Part shown: in pieces, positions 10,461 through 22,641 of the stretch
Numbering within the stretch: position 1 is the first letter of the stretch
How the letters are laid out: each line of letters starts with the position of its first letter
Assembly: GCA_009599575.1 (NCBI GenBank)
Contig: VWND01000075.1
Location: 558,001 to 622,000 of the forward strand
Reading direction: 5' to 3'
Length of the DNA: 64,000 nucleotides
Source: Blumeriella jaapii
Taxonomy: Eukaryota > Ascomycota > Leotiomycetes > Helotiales > Drepanopezizaceae
Made by a program: the position numbers and the translations under genes
Notes under the pieces: generated by a model
What the model saw: only the letters and a program-made list of their open reading frames with translations
What the model was told of the DNA's origin: nothing
Database searches by the model: none

Positions 10461-13400
10461 AACCCCCGGTCGCTGCTGCGACTAAGCCAGATCACAACTA
10501 AATCATCTCCATTTCCACCCTCCTATTCGAATGAGTTCAAACACAAACAAATAGGATGTCATTCAAGCGTGACTATAGTATGTACATAGCATTCTAGTGG
10601 GGATTGTGTCATGATGTGGCCCAGAGATTGACGAGGCCATTGTACAGGCAGGGGCGTCTCAAATCACTGTTTTCACTTTGTTGAATCGGATTCATTTAAG
10701 CAACCTTCGCATACGCTTTGGAACGCTTTTGATCATGCGAAGATGTCCGGGCACGATGTCATCTAGATATCTTGCGGTTGTTCTAAACAAGCCCCAGGCT
10801 TCAGCCACTATCATCTTGCGGCTGATCGTGACTTTTTGGACTTTTTTGCATTCCGGCAGCCCAGAACCTCATCCGACGAAGGTTTCGCTCCTACACAATC
10901 AGATGTATCATCCTTTTTTGAGCCCTCGTCCCCGCACCTATAGTTTTAAAGCTAGATCCTAACACTCTATCCAACGCGGTGATTGTTCGTCGCCCTAATG
11001 AGGACTGACAATACATACCATACCGCTCGAATTTTCCTTGGGCATTTTTCAGGATCTCATGCCTTACTTTGATATCACTCTAAGGTGTGTGCACACGAGG
11101 ATTTGAAACGTGCAATGCTGGAACGTTGCTGATATAGAAAGAGCAAGTTCTAGTAATTGAGGCGCGCAGAAGCAGCCAATCATAGTATTATAGTGTAAGC
11201 AGTATTGACTAAAGACATACATATGACGCCTTGACACAAATTCCTACAGTACAGATAAAAACATTATGGAAAGCTTTAAAAGCTTGCTAACTATTGATAT
11301 CAAAAAGACCTGGAAAAATCTCTGGAATTGTTGCAGCGATTTACGATTCTTGATCAACGACCTAGATATTACAGCATCTATAACGAGATCCAATATACGG
11401 AAAACGATCTAGACAGAGATACAGTAGGCAAGACATAGTAAAGCATAACTAGCTCTGATACGATGGTCGAAGTGGGTGCTACTGTAAAAGCTTGGTCGCC
11501 CTCTAGACAAATCTGAATCGAATCGCTTTTAGCCAAACAGCAGTGGAGACAGCGGAAGAGCTTGTGAGAGACTCATAGAATGGTCTGGTTTTCTCGTCTG
11601 AAGCCCAGTTGTATTCTGACTTCCAGGGGGACGAGCCGCTGTCCCTACAACCAGCTGTCAAATGTTGATAACTAAGACAGCTTCTGCTTCAAACTAGCTT
11701 GGCCGACTCATGCACAAACTTTTTATCCGACATGAAATTGGCCATGACTGACTTTTCACTAAATGGTGGTTACGTCGCTGATGTCTCCTGCTACGTATGC
11801 GAATGCCGAACAGGCCCTTCATCGGGGGATCGGAGACCACCCTTTTCCGGCAGAGCTGCGCTTACTGCACTGTTCTGAGGGGGACGCGCCAGAATTAGAG
11901 AGCTCGCGATCAAATATGGCATTGATTATCGTATTTTGTATCGTCGTTCTCGAAGAGGAATTCCATGAAATCGAGGAGGTTACAACACAACAACAGCGTG
12001 AAGAAGCTTCCAAAGTTGAGGAAGCCTCCAAAGTTGCTGTTCGAAAGCTACGAAGCAATGGCGGGCGTAAACAAAAGACGCGTCGTGCGCAGGATATCAT
12101 AAAGTTTCGGTCGTGTTTCCTTGTTTACATCAGTAACTTTTTGGTAAGCGCAGCTCTGCCAGGAAAGGGCGGTCTCCGGTTCCCCCCGATAACACGCCTC
12201 GTGCTTTAGTTTCGCTCTTTTCAAAGTTTATCAGCCTTAACTTTCTTAACGTCACTGTGCCTTAGTGAGACGAATTTGTTCTCATTTGCAGCTCCAGCAT
12301 GGGAACCAGTTTTCAGAGTCTTTCTGCTCGCAACGCCTCGCCTGGATACATAGAGTTCGGGACTAAACTACGACGTAGCCTAGCATTTGAGCTCGGCGAT
12401 ACTTTTGTAGTGTTAAAGTGTCAACCATGCGTATTGAACTTACTTAACGTGGAATAAGATTTAACTCAAATTCAATTTCATTTAGCGTGTGACGTGCTTC
12501 GGTGTACAGTCTGACAGCGTACACAGAATTTGTTTGTCACGGGAGTTTTGTTTTGTTATAGTATTTGACGGTGTATACCCCAAGCCGCGAATCCTGGTTT
12601 GAACAGCAGTGAGTCTTCGTGGGTTTATCGTTGAGTAACACCCTTGGGAAAAAAACGTTTGCAATAGGAGCCTCTACTTCTAGAATGAACTGTAATAGCG
12701 CTCAGACCTAGAATTAAGTATATTTCCCACATGTACTGTAAGTAAGTTGAGAGACGAAGTTGCGCCATCTTACTTTACGTTTGTGGCTCGGAATTCGGCC
12801 AGTGAACTTAGAAGTAAGTAGCTGAACCTGACCTTTGCTCTTGAACTCGGCAGGAGTACGGAAAAACCGTTTTTGTTAGTCGCACGCAAACCATCACACG
12901 CTGTACAGTGCGTTGCGAAGTCTGTGAACATTTGATTTGACTTTTCAGTGGTCTAGAGAGCGCGCCGCCGGCCCGTCGCACGCTGACGAGGAAGAGGTAT
13001 GATGGCTCGGCGGTCAAGCTATGTACTGAGTAAGGAAGGCACAAAGCCGAAGCTCCGAGGAAGAATAACAACAAACCGAGACAAGAACGTTGTGGAATTG
13101 CACCGGCAGACAATCAGAAAGTAACAATAAACATTTGGTTATCGGCACATGAAAATTGGACTTGAATCCCGGTTACTACATGGATATGCATGCTATTAGA
13201 TTAGGCTTTCAATAGCAGCCAAAGCTGATCCCAGTAATACGGCACGAACTTGAACGGAATCAGCGACTCGCGGTGAGTAGGATGCTGAATTGGGAAATTA
13301 AAGTACCTTGGGACGGAGGCCGTCGTGAAAGCATGTTGCTAGTCAATCATGATTTTGTTTACTTTGTACATTTACAGGTATGTTCTGGCCGCTGAAGATA

Positions 13401-13866
13401 TGTTGTCTCTCACAACGAAACACCAGGCATGATTGGGAAACCTAGGCTGTAATCAAGACGTCTCGTTGACTGGACCTTGATAGAAGAGGTGCCAGATCTG
13501 TAGCGGTTTCTGCACCGGTCGGTTGCATGACGGCCCTGGGCTGCTCTGATATGGGCTTGACGTATGAACTATGTATATATGCTTTGCAGCTGCGTAGAAT
13601 AGCTGCATCCAATCAGAAGACACAAAAGACAACAACAATTGGGGCAAAACCGCGTACCTGGAAACTTACTTGACGCTAACCATTCACACGCCTGCGAAAA
13701 TCCGGGGAGCACTGCATGTTAGGGTTTGGGTGGTGGATCGTGGATAACGTTTCGGTTTCCCTCCTCTCAACTTTCTTCTTAGCCACGCTGTGAATATCCT
13801 GCCATCCGCTGAGACTCAGGGTATCTATGATTCTCGATTCACTCACTGCGACGGTAAAAATTCCCC
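10461..13866. other. Gene-poor stretch with possible transposon remnants
   Basis: I find no supportable gene. About 11,080-11,160 resembles 41,834-41,920: both contain a TAAGGTGT block followed by a (G/T)TTGA(G/A)ACGTGCAATG(T/C)TG block, with mostly transition differences. This suggests two decayed copies of one mobile element. A 148-codon frame at 11,763-12,209 is antisense to a similar-length frame and shows only low-complexity Glu/Arg runs. Confidence 0.4.
11080..11160. repeat. Decayed dispersed repeat, partner at 41.8 kb
   Basis: It shares interrupted blocks with 41,834-41,920 (for example 16 of 19 bases across the ACGTGCAATG block). Alignment was by eye only. Confidence 0.4.
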
Positions 13867-14981
13867 ATGCCTTCTATGCGAGGACTCCTAAAGCGCAAGA
13901 AAAGCAATCCGAAGATGGACAATCATAACCACCATTGTCCGGCCTCGAGATCCGGCACTTCGCTGCTAGCCAGGAACGCCCAGGGCGATCGAGTCTTTCC
14001 CATTCGCAACTTACAGAATAACGCCGATGCGTACAATAGTACGGCCTCGATGGGACAGAATGGGACTTCGGTATGTGGTGGATATCGTTGGATGTTACAC
14101 GGGACTTGGGGAAGCATTTGCTGATTCTGCTTCAGCAGCTTTCACAGCCTATGTCTCATAGCGACGATTTCGACCTTCGAAGAGTCGCAACATCGGTTCG
14201 AAGTAGTGGGTCGAGAACTCCACTTCCATCTACGCATAGCGACAGTGGTCGGAGGAGCGATGGCGGAACACCGCGCGTCACTGGAAGATCTCAGATGATC
14301 TCATCGAGGTCAGGAGGTCCGCCGGGGGTGGTACAAGCACTGGGCCCAGACAGTATGTGTTCTCTCCTCCCGTTGTCATGTCGTTATAACATTGTGGACA
14401 TTTCTCCCTGTGTGCAATACATCTAGCGTGGTCGAAGCTTCATATGTCGGGTGCTGCGCTGATATTTGCGCAGTGGAAGAATTCAAGAATGTACCTGGGT
14501 ACCGACGGTGCGAAGAAGAGGTGAGCTTCCCAATAGGCTTCAGCGGAAATCCTGGGGAGAAAGTCATCATTTGCTGACAACAGATGTAAGCCCATTCGAA
14601 CCCCCGGCGCCATTCAAAGTTTTGGCGCGTTGATCGGACTTCGATACAACGACCTTGGTGACCTTGAGGTCAGGATCGCAAGCGAGAATTCCAGGAAGAT
14701 TTTGGGATATGGGCCTGAGCAACTTTTCGCCTTGACGTCCTTTCTCGATGTTCTGAAAGACGATGTGAGGCACGAAATGATTGCTCGTGTCAATAACTGC
14801 CTTAACGATCCGACGTCGACAGACCAGGAAACCAGACTCGACATTTTCCAGATCACACTCACGTTTCCCTTCGAGCCAGAGATTCGTTTGTGGTGCGCGA
14901 TTCATTTCGCGCCGAATGTCGAGAGTTTTGTTCTCTGTGAGTTCGAGGAATACGCTGATGCGTTCTACCTCAAAGACATCC

Positions 14982-14986
14982 GGGCT
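14982..14986. repeat. Target-site duplication, left copy (GGGCT)
   Basis: GGGCT lies directly before the left LTR and is repeated directly after the right LTR at 22637-22641. Five bases is the usual duplication size for Ty3/gypsy integrases. Confidence 0.9.
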
Positions 14987-15118
14987 AGTTGAAGCTTTGA
15001 AATACCTCCACGAGGGGTGCTTGATTCATCTAGAACTAAGTCTACAGGAAACGAAAGAATAGGCTGTGACCTGTATGGTCCGTGTTTAATAATGGCCTCA
15101 GGCCATCAGGCTATCACA
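14987..15118 (-). repeat. LTR (3' LTR of the minus-strand element)
   Basis: It is a 132-bp direct repeat of 22505-22636. Read on the minus strand it starts TGTGATAGCC and ends CAACT. The two LTRs differ at 5 positions, all transitions, as expected after RIP. It contains the short palindrome TGGCCTCAGGCCA. Confidence 0.95.
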
Positions 15119-15999
15119 AGCCCCATTTTACCAAGCTCTCGACCTCGAGAATATAATAAAGAAAGCTATAATATATGCAACGCTCTGGAGCAATTCTTTT
15201 TTCTTTTACTCCTCTCCAGTATGTATTAATATTTCGTCCCAAAAAATACCTTCTAATATCTCATATGAATTTTCAATTTCTAAACGCATATTCTGGTATC
15301 GTTCCGGAACAACTTTTTTAAAAAGGAGTAATAATAATTTTCAAATTGCATTTGCGCGCTCCAAACTTCTGGTACTGTGTTAATTTCCTTTTGGCGTTGT
15401 AGAAACTCTTTTCTCAATTCCAAAGGCAGTAAGTGTTGTGATTTTCCTGCTTTCAGATTCTGATATACTAATAAACGTTTTTTTTTTTTCGGTAATTAAA
15501 TACGCAGTTTTAAAATAAAAGACCTTTAATTGGTCGATATAAAAGTATTTAGAAATTGGTTTTCTATTGATTTGTTCGAAAATATAGAATCGTTGGTATT
15601 TACCTTTTATACCTGAGATGCGGAAAAAGCTTTTTTAGCTGGGCTTTAGCTTCTGCCCGGCGGCAGTATGGTCATATAATATGACTAGAAATCCTGGCAG
15701 AAACGTTCTCAAAAGTTGATATTATTTAATATATCGTTCAGCTTTTGTTTTTTTGCGTTTCTATCGTTCGTTTTGATAATTCTTTTTCGTAAAACTTTCT
15801 AATTGGCTAGGTGTTTTAATACTATATCTTTTTATTTTTTTAAAATCAGCTGAATCCGCCGACCATAATTCTTTCGGAAATCCACCAGCTTCCAGGTTGT
15901 TATATATAATTTGGGCGTAATAGGCTGGGAAGGCAATATCGATAACAGCACGCGGTTAGTGTTTCCGATAAATATTAAAAGCTGAATATCCGAAATTAG

Positions 16000-17080
16000 G
16001 TATTTTTCTCGCATTTGCTTTAAAAACCACAAATTCCAGCTTCTGCGAAAAGGTTTCTACAGTTTTGCTTAATATACGTTGTATAATATTTACAGCCTTT
16101 TTAGCCATACCTGTTGACTTTTTGGAGGCAATGGAAGAATTGGTCCAAAGGACTCTTTTTTCTTTAGCAAACGTCTTTAATCGAGCGCTGAAATAACTTC
16201 CAGAATTAACGTAAAAACCTACCGGAGTGCTATTATTCGTAAATAATAACGTAAGGGTTTTAATTACTTATTCCGAACTTAATATTAAATATAAATACGC
16301 CCAGATAAATCGGGAAAAAATAATCGATAATTATCAGTAAGTATTTATATTTATTAGAAACTTCTGGAAAAGGTTCGCAAAAATCAGCTTCTAACAGTTT
16401 TATAAGACCTGATACTACCATTCGTAACAATAGTTAAAACTTCTGAGCGGTGCCGAATTTGACGCATTGCAAACAGCCTTTGATATATAGGCTGACATCT
16501 TTGGTAATTAAGGGCCATTATACGTTTCGAAGTTTTCTTATCGTAATATTGGCTGCGAAGTGTCCACTTTGGTTATAGGCAATTTTAAAAACTTTCGATA
16601 CTTAACTAAATACCAAGCATCTTTTGAATTTTTTTTTTTATAAATACTATAAAGCGTTGTCCTTCCATCTGTATTTCGTAGCCTTTTTTTGCAGGGTTGC
16701 TCTTTTGACTTTGTCGTTGCCTTTTAAATACTTGCCATCCAGTAAAAAGTTAATAACGTCAGCATATTACCAATAAGTCTTGTATGCTATAAATAAATCT
16801 GTTAAAATCGTGGCTGACACTTTTGCAATTCGCTTATTTTCCCAAATCGCAATTCCTGCGAACGGCGCGAGAGGAATTCCAGTCTTATAATATACTTATA
16901 CTTAATACTTCCAATTGCATATAAGGCTGCCATAAATTTCTTATTTTGCTTTGAAACTTCTGCCAGCGTTATAATCGTATTAGGATCGAGTATTTTTCGG
17001 ATTTCTTTAATTTTTTTTTTGCTGAATAATATAGATGGGTCAGCCACTTTTCTAAGCAATTGTTCGTATCTATTCTTTCC
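16000..17080 (-). pseudogene. Integrase remnant of the LTR element
   Basis: It lies downstream of the RNase H region on the minus strand. A Cys/His-rich stretch around 16,440-16,560 suits the integrase zinc-binding region, followed by a degenerate core to about 16,000. There are many stops and frame changes. The assignment rests partly on position. Confidence 0.5.
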
Positions 17081-17092
17081 ATTTTTCCAGCG

Positions 17093-17586
17093 TCATATAA
17101 AATCCTTTATACTTATCCCGCCGAATTGATTTAAATTAATTTCGTTATATTTTTCCCCTGGGAAAATAGTTTTTAATAGGGCGTCAGCGATTTGGTTTCG
17201 ACCTTCTTTAATATATTGGATCGAAACATTCAATATTCGTATTTCTGCTGTCCATCGGGCGTATATTTCTTCCTGGATAGACCCTGAGTTCAGAAAGTAT
17301 ATGAATAATACATAATCAGTATATAACACTAAGGATTTCTCGCAACGCAGCATATAGATATACTTTCTGCAAAACTCCACCATAACTAATAATTCTTTTT
17401 TATAAATACCATACTGTCGTTGTATTTTCGTAAATATAAAACTGTCGTATAACAATAATATAAGTATGGATTTTCCTTTTTAAACTTATAGTATACAACA
17501 TTCTTCTGCAAAAGCCGAAGTATTTGTGTATATCTGCACGGGTTTAAAAGGGATATAGCCAGCTTTTTTTTACTGCTAAGCTGCAT
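17093..17586 (-). pseudogene. RNase H remnant of the LTR element
   Basis: Two overlapping minus-strand frames carry the gypsy RNase H pattern: KKELLVMVEFCRKY, LYTDYVLFIYFL, ARWTAEIRILNVSIQYI, and an Asn-Gln-Ile-Ala-Asp-Ala block (NQIADALLKT). The frame is broken near 17,400 and the domain cannot be made intact. Confidence 0.8.
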
Positions 17587-17879
17587 TTATCTTTCAAAAA
17601 AGAAAAAAATATGGCTTTTAATGATTCCTATTTCCAATGGGCATATCCCGTCAATCTGTTCAAAAGTTTGGCGATTTCGGCAAAATTCTTCACTCAATTG
17701 CGAATAATTTAGATCGCTTCTAAAAATTGCTTTATCTGAATAAGGGTCGTTGATACGGGCCATAATTAAATTGCGGTCGATCTTTCAGTTTTAATAAGGG
17801 CACGACCGGATCGGTAGCGGATTCCTAGAACTATTATTTTTTTCATAAACAGTTTGCATTTCTTAAATAACAATTTTAG

Positions 17880-18340
17880 CTGACTCCAAAGCAATCTAAG
17901 CAATAAATGATCTCGTAGCATTGCAAAGGCAGAATCGAAGTCAAATAAACCTGAAAAAATGTCATTTATATAAAATCCCAGTTTTTACAGTTCAAAAGTA
18001 TTCCCGATGATATATAAAAAAAAAAAAAAAGATTTTAAATTATCAAAGCCCTGGTCAATTGCATTCTGGGATTTAAGTATTTTATCCAACATAATTTTTA
18101 TCAGTTTCGTATAGGAAAACGCATTCGATGCAGCCTTTTAAAATATACGGATGAATTGTATCTAAAAATGGCCAGATGCAGAAAACGCGTATACGTAGCG
18201 GTCATCTAAATGTATTTTTACATTTTAATAACCGTATTTAAGATCAAATTGGCTAAAAACCTTATGGGACGGATTGCCGAAATAAGCTGCATAATCGTCA
18301 AATCTAATAAAAATGCAGCCCGGGGTTTTTTTTTTTTTTA
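17880..18340 (-). pseudogene. Reverse transcriptase remnant, catalytic motif mutated
   Basis: Minus-strand translation around 18,120-18,330 gives a reverse transcriptase palm segment (FDDYAAYFGNPSHKVFSQFD, then a run with in-frame TAA codons). Around 17,960 the catalytic box reads FYINDIF where YxDD is expected; the first Asp is Asn (AAT), a G-to-A type change. The domain is non-functional. Confidence 0.8.
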
Positions 18341-20434
18341 ATTTTCGAATAATCGAAGATTATCCGATATTTTTTTTTATCTAGTCGAAATTCAGCAAAC
18401 TTATTAATAAAATGAAAATAACTGTTCCAATCTGAAAATCTGCTATTCGCTATATAGGTAGATTCGAAAATTCTATAGCGAATTCTTTTATTCAGAGTTT
18501 TGTTTAGCCAGGCCAACTTAACGAAAGTGTATTTCCGATATGCGTTGTCTGCTATTAATGGTGCCTCTGAAAATATCCGATATCGATGGATATACAAATT
18601 AATATACGGAAACTCACTAAAGCCGGTGCTATTGACTTTTCGGTATATATATATCAACTTTTGTACGTTTTTCAGCCTGTCTATGAAAATGCCATTTCCA
18701 AATGTCAGTCCGTATAAAATTGCCCATTTGTCAAAGACTTTATTAATAGGATTCTCCAATAGCAGTCTCACAATTCTTTTTTTAATAGGAAAGGGCAAAA
18801 CCTTTTCAGGATCGCCGAGATTATGTTTTGGTGTAAAGATAATGGCAGCGGCAGCCACACAAGATTCTGTTTTCACTTTCGAAAAAAAAGGTTTAATTAT
18901 GCAAATTGAAAAAGATAGCGAATTTAATATATCAAATAACACGTCCAACAATTCAACAATAATAAAAGCTGGTTTTATTATAACGAAGGTAAACAATTTC
19001 CTTTTGAATAAGTTTAACGCCTTCCTAGGGCCAAACAAAAAATTTAGTTTTCCGAATCCTCTGAATCGGTGTAATCGGAGTCGGAATCGTTTTCGTCAAA
19101 GTCTTTTTTTTCGGAATCGGTTATGTCGATATCGTTATTAGCGTCGGAATCGAAATTCGGTTAAAATTTAACGGTTATGTTTTTAAAAGATTTTTCGGAC
19201 TTTTTTAATAGATGTAAAACCAGATTGATAGCGGCGGAGAGAAAGCAAAAAAAAAGTTTTTGAATTATGGTTGCAAATTCTTTTTGCATATTTCTTCTAA
19301 TCGTGATTTTATTTTTACAAATGTTTATTTTTGCGTTTATCAAATATAGCTATAATAAGCCCAGGAGTAGATTCAGACTTTTATCGTTAGGCCCAAATTA
19401 AGCCCGAATAAAAGCATAAATATGACGCCAAATGCTTTTTATTCCGAAGTTGATTATAACGTATTCGTCCAAGCGATATAGCTTTCCGTTAGCTATAGTA
19501 TAGCTGATGCCTGCGAAGCTTTTCTGTTTAAGACTTTGAATCTTTAGCTTTAACTGCTTAGCCAAGTTTCAAAAGATCAAAATAATATCTGTACTTTGGT
19601 TTACAAACGATATTCCGAAAGGAAATTGCATTTTCATTTTTTCTCTCTTTTTTTCGATAATAATGGAATTTTCAATTTTTCAGGCTTTTTTATCAAAATG
19701 GATATTTGGAACCAATTGAATAAGGTTGGCAACCAAAGGAATTGGATCTGTTAATTATGCAGAAGTATTTTTCGCAGCTTTTTTCTTCGATATCTAATTT
19801 TTTTTAATGCTTAGCTTTCGAAACTGTTTGGAAACTTCCGGAAACAGCTGGAAAAAGTTTTAAAAGGTTAATCGTAATTTCGAATTTGGAAGCTAAGTTT
19901 ATATAATTTATAAGGTTTTTCTCTGATCGCCCTATAATTTTTTTCAGGTGTTTCATTTTGAAGACTGGCTTTTCTGCTGCAACTTTTTTGAATCTGGTTT
20001 GGCGTACTAGTTTCGCAGCTTAAGGCGCACCGTTATCAGAGCTCACGATCTTAATTCTTTTTTTTATTTTGTCAATTATAAAAATATTAATCTAAATATT
20101 ATTTTCGGCCCATTATAATATATCCTAAATCTCCTGATAGGCCTATAGCCCTAAGGTTCTTGCCAGTTGGTCTGAAAGCGGCTTTATCTTCGATATATGA
20201 ATTCTTATAATTTCCTGTTTATTAAAATAAAATTATAATGGTGCTAGCAATAATAAATGTTTCTGCTATAAATATAAAAGCAGCAGTAGAAGCAGAGGAT
20301 TTTTTCCAAGATTTCTATAATTCGTAGTTAAGCGTTTTTAGCCATAATCGTGGCCATATATCCTGCAACAAAAGTTTCTGAAAAAATAATAGCTCTGATG
20401 TAGGCTTTTTTTCATTCCGGCAAAAGTGCGTTTT

Positions 20435-20485
20435 TGCATGCAGTTCTGATATGTCCTAATTCGCCACAATTTAAGCAGAAGGTTC
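20435..20485 (-). pseudogene. Gag zinc knuckle of the LTR element
   Basis: The minus-strand translation contains CLNCGELGHIRTAC, a perfect CX2CX4HX4C nucleocapsid zinc knuckle. The surrounding frame is degraded. Confidence 0.8.
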
Positions 20486-21397
20486 CGTTTATACGATTGT
20501 ATTTTCTAGACCCATTTACAAAAGGGTTTTTCGATTCGGCACCAGACTTAATAGTTGAAATCGATTATTAAAAAGTATTCGTCGAAGCTTATGCATTTTC
20601 CGAATTGTTATTATTATTATTTCCGTTATTTTAAACTCCGGAATTCTGATTGCGATTATTATTATAATTATTGTTTCTCTGATTTTTTACTATTTCGGAC
20701 GTTAAAAGAAATATAGGACTGCTGTTTTTAATTATTGTTCCAGTTTGCTTTTAAATTAGCACGCGCATTATCCGTATTCTGACCTTATTAAGCTGGGGTT
20801 TTGTTGCGATTCTGCTAGGATTAAGCGTTATCTATGGCTGGAACAGGCTTTACAGTCTGGCCAGGGTTTGTTAATGCCAGCGTCTGTCCTTAAGTATATT
20901 CCACGTATTGCTTTCCTTGGTAGATTACTATAGCGACTGCTACTGGCATACCCAAGCCTTTTTCTACGAATTCCACCAATTTGTTATAAAAGTTTTTTTT
21001 TTTATTAATCTCTGCCTGAATTTTCTTTTGGGTTTTCAGAGCTGATTAAAAGAAGCATAAGATTTCGTATGCCTTCCACAAACATAAATACAACAAAACG
21101 TTGTTCGATAAAGCGTGGATCTTTAACTTTTCATTTCTTATATCCCAACCACCACAAAAGCCGTAATAATAGATTTCAGAATATACCGATCTGAATCCGA
21201 TTGTTGGTTTTCGTACTGGTTATTTATAGCGTTTTTTGTCAAGATTCTTTTCATCAGTTTTTTTTAATAAAGCTAAAGTCCGAAGATAATATTAGGATAA
21301 GGTTTCTTTTTCGTTCTATGCAAGATTACGCATATTACGAAAAATATCAGTTTCTTCCATAGGGTTTTTATCTGTTGAATACTGGGCTTTTAGCCAT

Positions 21398-21874
21398 TTA
21401 ATAATTTCGGTTTTTTTTTTTTTGGGCTTTAGCAGATAAGCGGTTAGCTATAATAGCGCGTATGCGCGGATTGCTTCTGAATTTAGAAGCAGCTTCTCCC
21501 GTTAAAAAAATAGATATAGCTCTGAGGTATATAAATAGCTTAGGGTCAAATTGTTTATTTACTTCGAAGTCGTAGTCTAATTTATTCAACCAATATTCGG
21601 CCGGCATCTTCCCATTATAGTCCTTATATTTTTCAAACCGCGGCATTTTTAAAACGGACATATTAAAGATCTGTTAAAGTGTTTTTGTTTCTATCTTTTC
21701 TCGGTGTTCTAGCGTTTTAAAAGAGTTTGCCTTCAGTTGTCGGTTCAAATTCTTAATTTGTCTAAACGATAGACCTGTACTAAGGCCTTTTATAGCTTTG
21801 TCAGACTGCTTCTTTTCTGCCTTGCTTGCGAATGCATTTGGGAATTGCTGGAGCCTTTGGCGGATATCCGACAT
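21398..21874 (-). pseudogene. Gag remnant of the LTR element
   Basis: Two short minus-strand frames (21,674-21,874 and 21,398-21,661) contain the Gag-like stretch EYWLNKLDYDFEVNKQF followed by an ARG/helix-rich block. They lie nearest the 5' LTR, as expected for Gag. Confidence 0.6.
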
Positions 21875-22479
21875 AAGCCTTCTGAAGGTCTCTGCCGATA
21901 GTTGATTATTATTGGGTTTTGCAGGGCCTGGTGTGGATATAGTAGGTAAAGTGTCTTTCGATATTGGTCCTGATTATGTAGAATAGCTTTCGGAGTTGGT
22001 TAATGAAAAAGCAGATGTATTTTTCCATTCGTGCGCATCTTTTTTCATTAAATGCTGACGTTTTCGATTTTGGCCTTACTCAGACCTTTGCTAAATTGAA
22101 ATTTAAAAAAGCCTTTTGTCGTATGTATTTGGGACTGTTTTTTTCGTGTTATATAAACTTTCTTCCAATAACCCTGTTGTTATTCTTCTTTTATATAGGT
22201 CTTTTTTCCTAGCTTTTGGGTGTTAATATCGACCCTTTTGAAAAGTCTTGAAATTGTCCTTCGTATCGTAATTCGATAGCGTATTTTATAATTAATAGCG
22301 TTTTCGGGTTTGTCTTTTCAATAATATCCTTTTTGTCCTGGGTTCGTTTTTTGATCGATTTCAAGTCTTTTTAATAAAGTCTTTGGATAAAAGCTTTTTT
22401 AGGTGTTTCGATCTTTTTTTCCGGGTGACAATTCGATTCTCTCGGCCTTTGTGCAATAACTCGACTGCGAAAAAAAGCT

Positions 22480-22505
22480 TGTTCGACTCCCTGCGGAGGG
22501 CACCA
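22480..22505 (-). other. Primer-binding site of the LTR element
   Basis: Read on the minus strand, TGGTGCCCTCCGCAGGG and then GTCGAAC follow the 5' LTR directly. On the plus strand this looks like a tRNA T-arm, acceptor strand and CCA end, so a tRNA 3' end is the probable primer. The spacing is one base longer than a canonical tRNA, so the tRNA identity is left open. Confidence 0.6.
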
Positions 22506-22636
22506 GTTAAAGCTTTGAAATACCTCCACGAGGGGTGCTTGATTCATCTAGAACTAAATCTACAGGAAACGAAAAAATAGGCTGTGACCTGTGTGGTCCG
22601 TGCTTAATAATGGCCTCAGGCCATCAGGCTATCACA
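22505..22636 (-). repeat. LTR (5' LTR of the minus-strand element)
   Basis: 132-bp direct repeat of 14987-15118 with five transition differences; it is followed by the second GGGCT. Confidence 0.95.
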
Positions 22637-22641
22637 GGGCT
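22637..22641. repeat. Target-site duplication, right copy (GGGCT)
   Basis: Matches 14982-14986; phytochrome coding sequence resumes at 22642 in the same frame as left at 14986. Confidence 0.9.

Larger units (their letters stand above)
14987..22636 (-). mobile_element. RIP-degraded Ty3/gypsy-type LTR retrotransposon inserted in the phytochrome gene
   Basis: The element is 7,650 bp with 132-bp LTRs, a 7.4-kb AT-rich interior and GGGCT target duplications. Coding remnants run on the minus strand in the order gag, zinc knuckle, reverse transcriptase, RNase H, integrase, which is the Ty3/gypsy order. The interior is full of stop codons and A/T-rich substitutions, so it cannot encode its own movement. 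Directly inside the 5' LTR (minus strand, below 22505) lies a primer-binding-like sequence starting TGGTGCCCTCCGCAGGG. The insertion is antisense to the phytochrome gene, so its LTR promoter would not drive the downstream phytochrome exons. Confidence 0.95.

Noticed and set aside
18500..19141. 213-codon plus-strand open frame inside the retrotransposon
   Set aside because: It is antisense to the degraded pol region, in AT-rich RIPped DNA, and shows no domain.
22478..22508. Possible tRNA 3' end on the plus strand
   Set aside because: No 5' half or anticodon arm precedes it; it is the retrotransposon primer-binding site.
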